Below are positions 63,555 to 64,000 of a stretch of 64,000 bases of DNA, piece after piece (within the stretch, counting starts at the first letter, position 1; the number at the start of each line of letters is the position of its first letter). This DNA comes from Mesonia ostreae (GTDB lineage Bacteria > Bacteroidota > Bacteroidia > Flavobacteriales > Flavobacteriaceae). Under the pieces are notes generated by a model, which saw only the letters and a program-made list of their open reading frames with translations, made no database searches and was not told where the DNA came from. Where the stretch lies: positions 1-64,000 of the forward strand of contig NZ_JAVRBG010000013.1 in assembly GCF_031845265.1 (NCBI RefSeq), written 5' to 3'. The position numbers and the translations under genes were made by a program.

Positions 63555-63562
63555 CAAAAATA
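63555..63562 (-). promoter_or_regulatory. -7 promoter box for ddl
   Basis: The minus strand reads TATTTTTG, an exact TAnnTTTG match, 46 bp before the ddl ATG. Confidence 0.45.
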
Positions 63563-63574
63563 AGGGTGTTTTTA

Positions 63575-63582
63575 TATCTTTG
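63575..63582 (+). promoter_or_regulatory. -7 promoter box for the PASTA gene
   Basis: TATCTTTG, exact, 20 bp before the ATG at 63603. It faces away from the ddl box 12 bp to its left, so the two promoters overlap. Confidence 0.5.
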
Positions 63583-63602
63583 CTCCATAATTTGTCAAAA
63601 TA

Positions 63603-64000
63603 ATGAGCTTCATAAAATTTTTATTCAGTAGAGTGTTTTTAATCCAATTGGGTATAGCGCTCGTAGTTATTGTTCTACTCATATTTGGTGCCTTGAGATG
63701 GTTAAATTATACGACAAATCACGATCAACGAATTGAGGTTCCTAATCTTTCTAAGCTTTCGTTAGATATTGTAGATAAGAAGCTAGAAGGACTAGAATTA
63801 AAAAGAGAAATTTTAGATTCTGCCAATTATAATCCAGATTATCCAAAATATTCTGTGATAGAACAAGTGCCTAAGCCGGGGAGTTTGGTGAAAGAGAATC
63901 GAAAAATCTACTTAAACTTAAATCCTTCGGGATATAATAAGATAGAAATTCCTAATCTTTTGGGAAGGACTCAGCGACAGGTAGAACCTACTTTAAGATC
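63603..64000 (+). CDS. PASTA-domain membrane protein, 3' end outside window
   Basis: The first 132 residues of a protein running past the window end. One transmembrane helix (about 13-32, FLIQLGIALVVIVLLIFGAL) is followed by PASTA repeats (IEVPNLSKLSLDIVDKKLEGL, then VIEQVPKPGSLVKENRKIYL and IPNLLGRTQRQVEPTLR). PASTA domains bind muropeptides or act as spacers. No kinase or penicillin-binding domain is seen in this part. It probably acts at the cell wall beside ddl. Confidence 0.88.
   Translation, partial: MSFIKFLFSRVFLIQLGIALVVIVLLIFGALRWLNYTTNHDQRIEVPNLSKLSLDIVDKKLEGLELKREILDSANYNPDYPKYSVIEQVPKPGSLVKENRKIYLNLNPSGYNKIEIPNLLGRTQRQVEPTLR

Noticed and set aside
1..64000. tRNA or rRNA genes, CRISPR arrays, insertion sequences, prophage or integrative element
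   Set aside because: I read the gaps for tRNA T-loop and acceptor patterns, regular direct repeats and transposase or integrase text and saw none. A tRNAscan or covariance-model search would settle the RNA question.

Overview
The window comes from a low-GC member of the Bacteroidetes, most likely family Flavobacteriaceae. This is inferred from content. There is a type IX secretion C-terminal sorting domain, many small lipoproteins with short lipobox signals, TonB-dependent uptake, lineage-typical families (DUF4494, DUF1573, fasciclin lipoprotein, ddl next to a PASTA protein), and repeated use of the Bacteroidetes promoter -7 box TAnnTTTG. The genus cannot be named from sequence alone. No rRNA, tRNA, CRISPR array, insertion sequence, integrase or phage gene was seen, so this is mostly ordinary chromosome with a few accessory patches.

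Layout. 0-9.5 kb: lon, a small lipoprotein, valS, a DUF1573 protein, an aminotransferase overlapping murB, and a fasciclin lipoprotein. 9.5-18.2 kb: a Cys-rich membrane peptide, a membrane glycosyltransferase, an ECF-like sigma factor, lipA, gap, a hybrid histidine kinase, lpxK, a Nif3-like protein and a coiled-coil protein whose zinc ribbon has lost its cysteines. 18.3-24.2 kb: two lipoproteins (one is MsrA), a DUF4870 protein, mnmE, a DUF1206 membrane protein and a MocR-type regulator. 24.2-30.4 kb: TonB receptor, M28 peptidase, beta-lactamase-fold serine hydrolase and a potassium channel with TrkA domains. 30.7-41 kb is the most accessory part: a 1498-residue tandem UvrA-like ATPase, a small membrane protein, a degraded gene, a WYL regulator divergent from two unrecognised genes, a DUF4494 protein, a cytochrome c with one damaged haem motif, and a higA-type antitoxin gene stopped by a 21-bp palindromic insertion. 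41-51.8 kb: sensor kinase plus LuxR-type regulator, S10 peptidase, a Pmp3/YqaE peptide, a lipoprotein, a response regulator and a CheB-CheR-PAS-histidine kinase fusion. 51.9-64 kb: the ACBP-psd-cdsA-LUD and ftsH-rsfS run, birA, an SRPBCC-like protein, pyrE, a NUDIX protein, M14 peptidase, a T9SS-sorted secreted protein, coaD, ddl and the start of a PASTA protein.

How the genes work together. The phospholipid genes (cdsA, psd, ACBP) sit directly behind the membrane protease ftsH but appear separated from it by a strong hairpin followed by a new promoter. murB, ddl, lpxK and the PASTA protein serve the envelope; lipA, birA and coaD serve cofactors. The points most worth a second look are the tandem UvrA (no UvrB-binding domain, one nucleotide site dismantled), the palindrome-interrupted antitoxin, the MocR regulator without its PLP lysine, and the WYL locus with two unknown partners. 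Starts were moved from the longest open frame wherever signal peptides, promoters, terminators or family alignments remembered by eye argued for it. Family assignments rest on recognised motifs, not on database searches.
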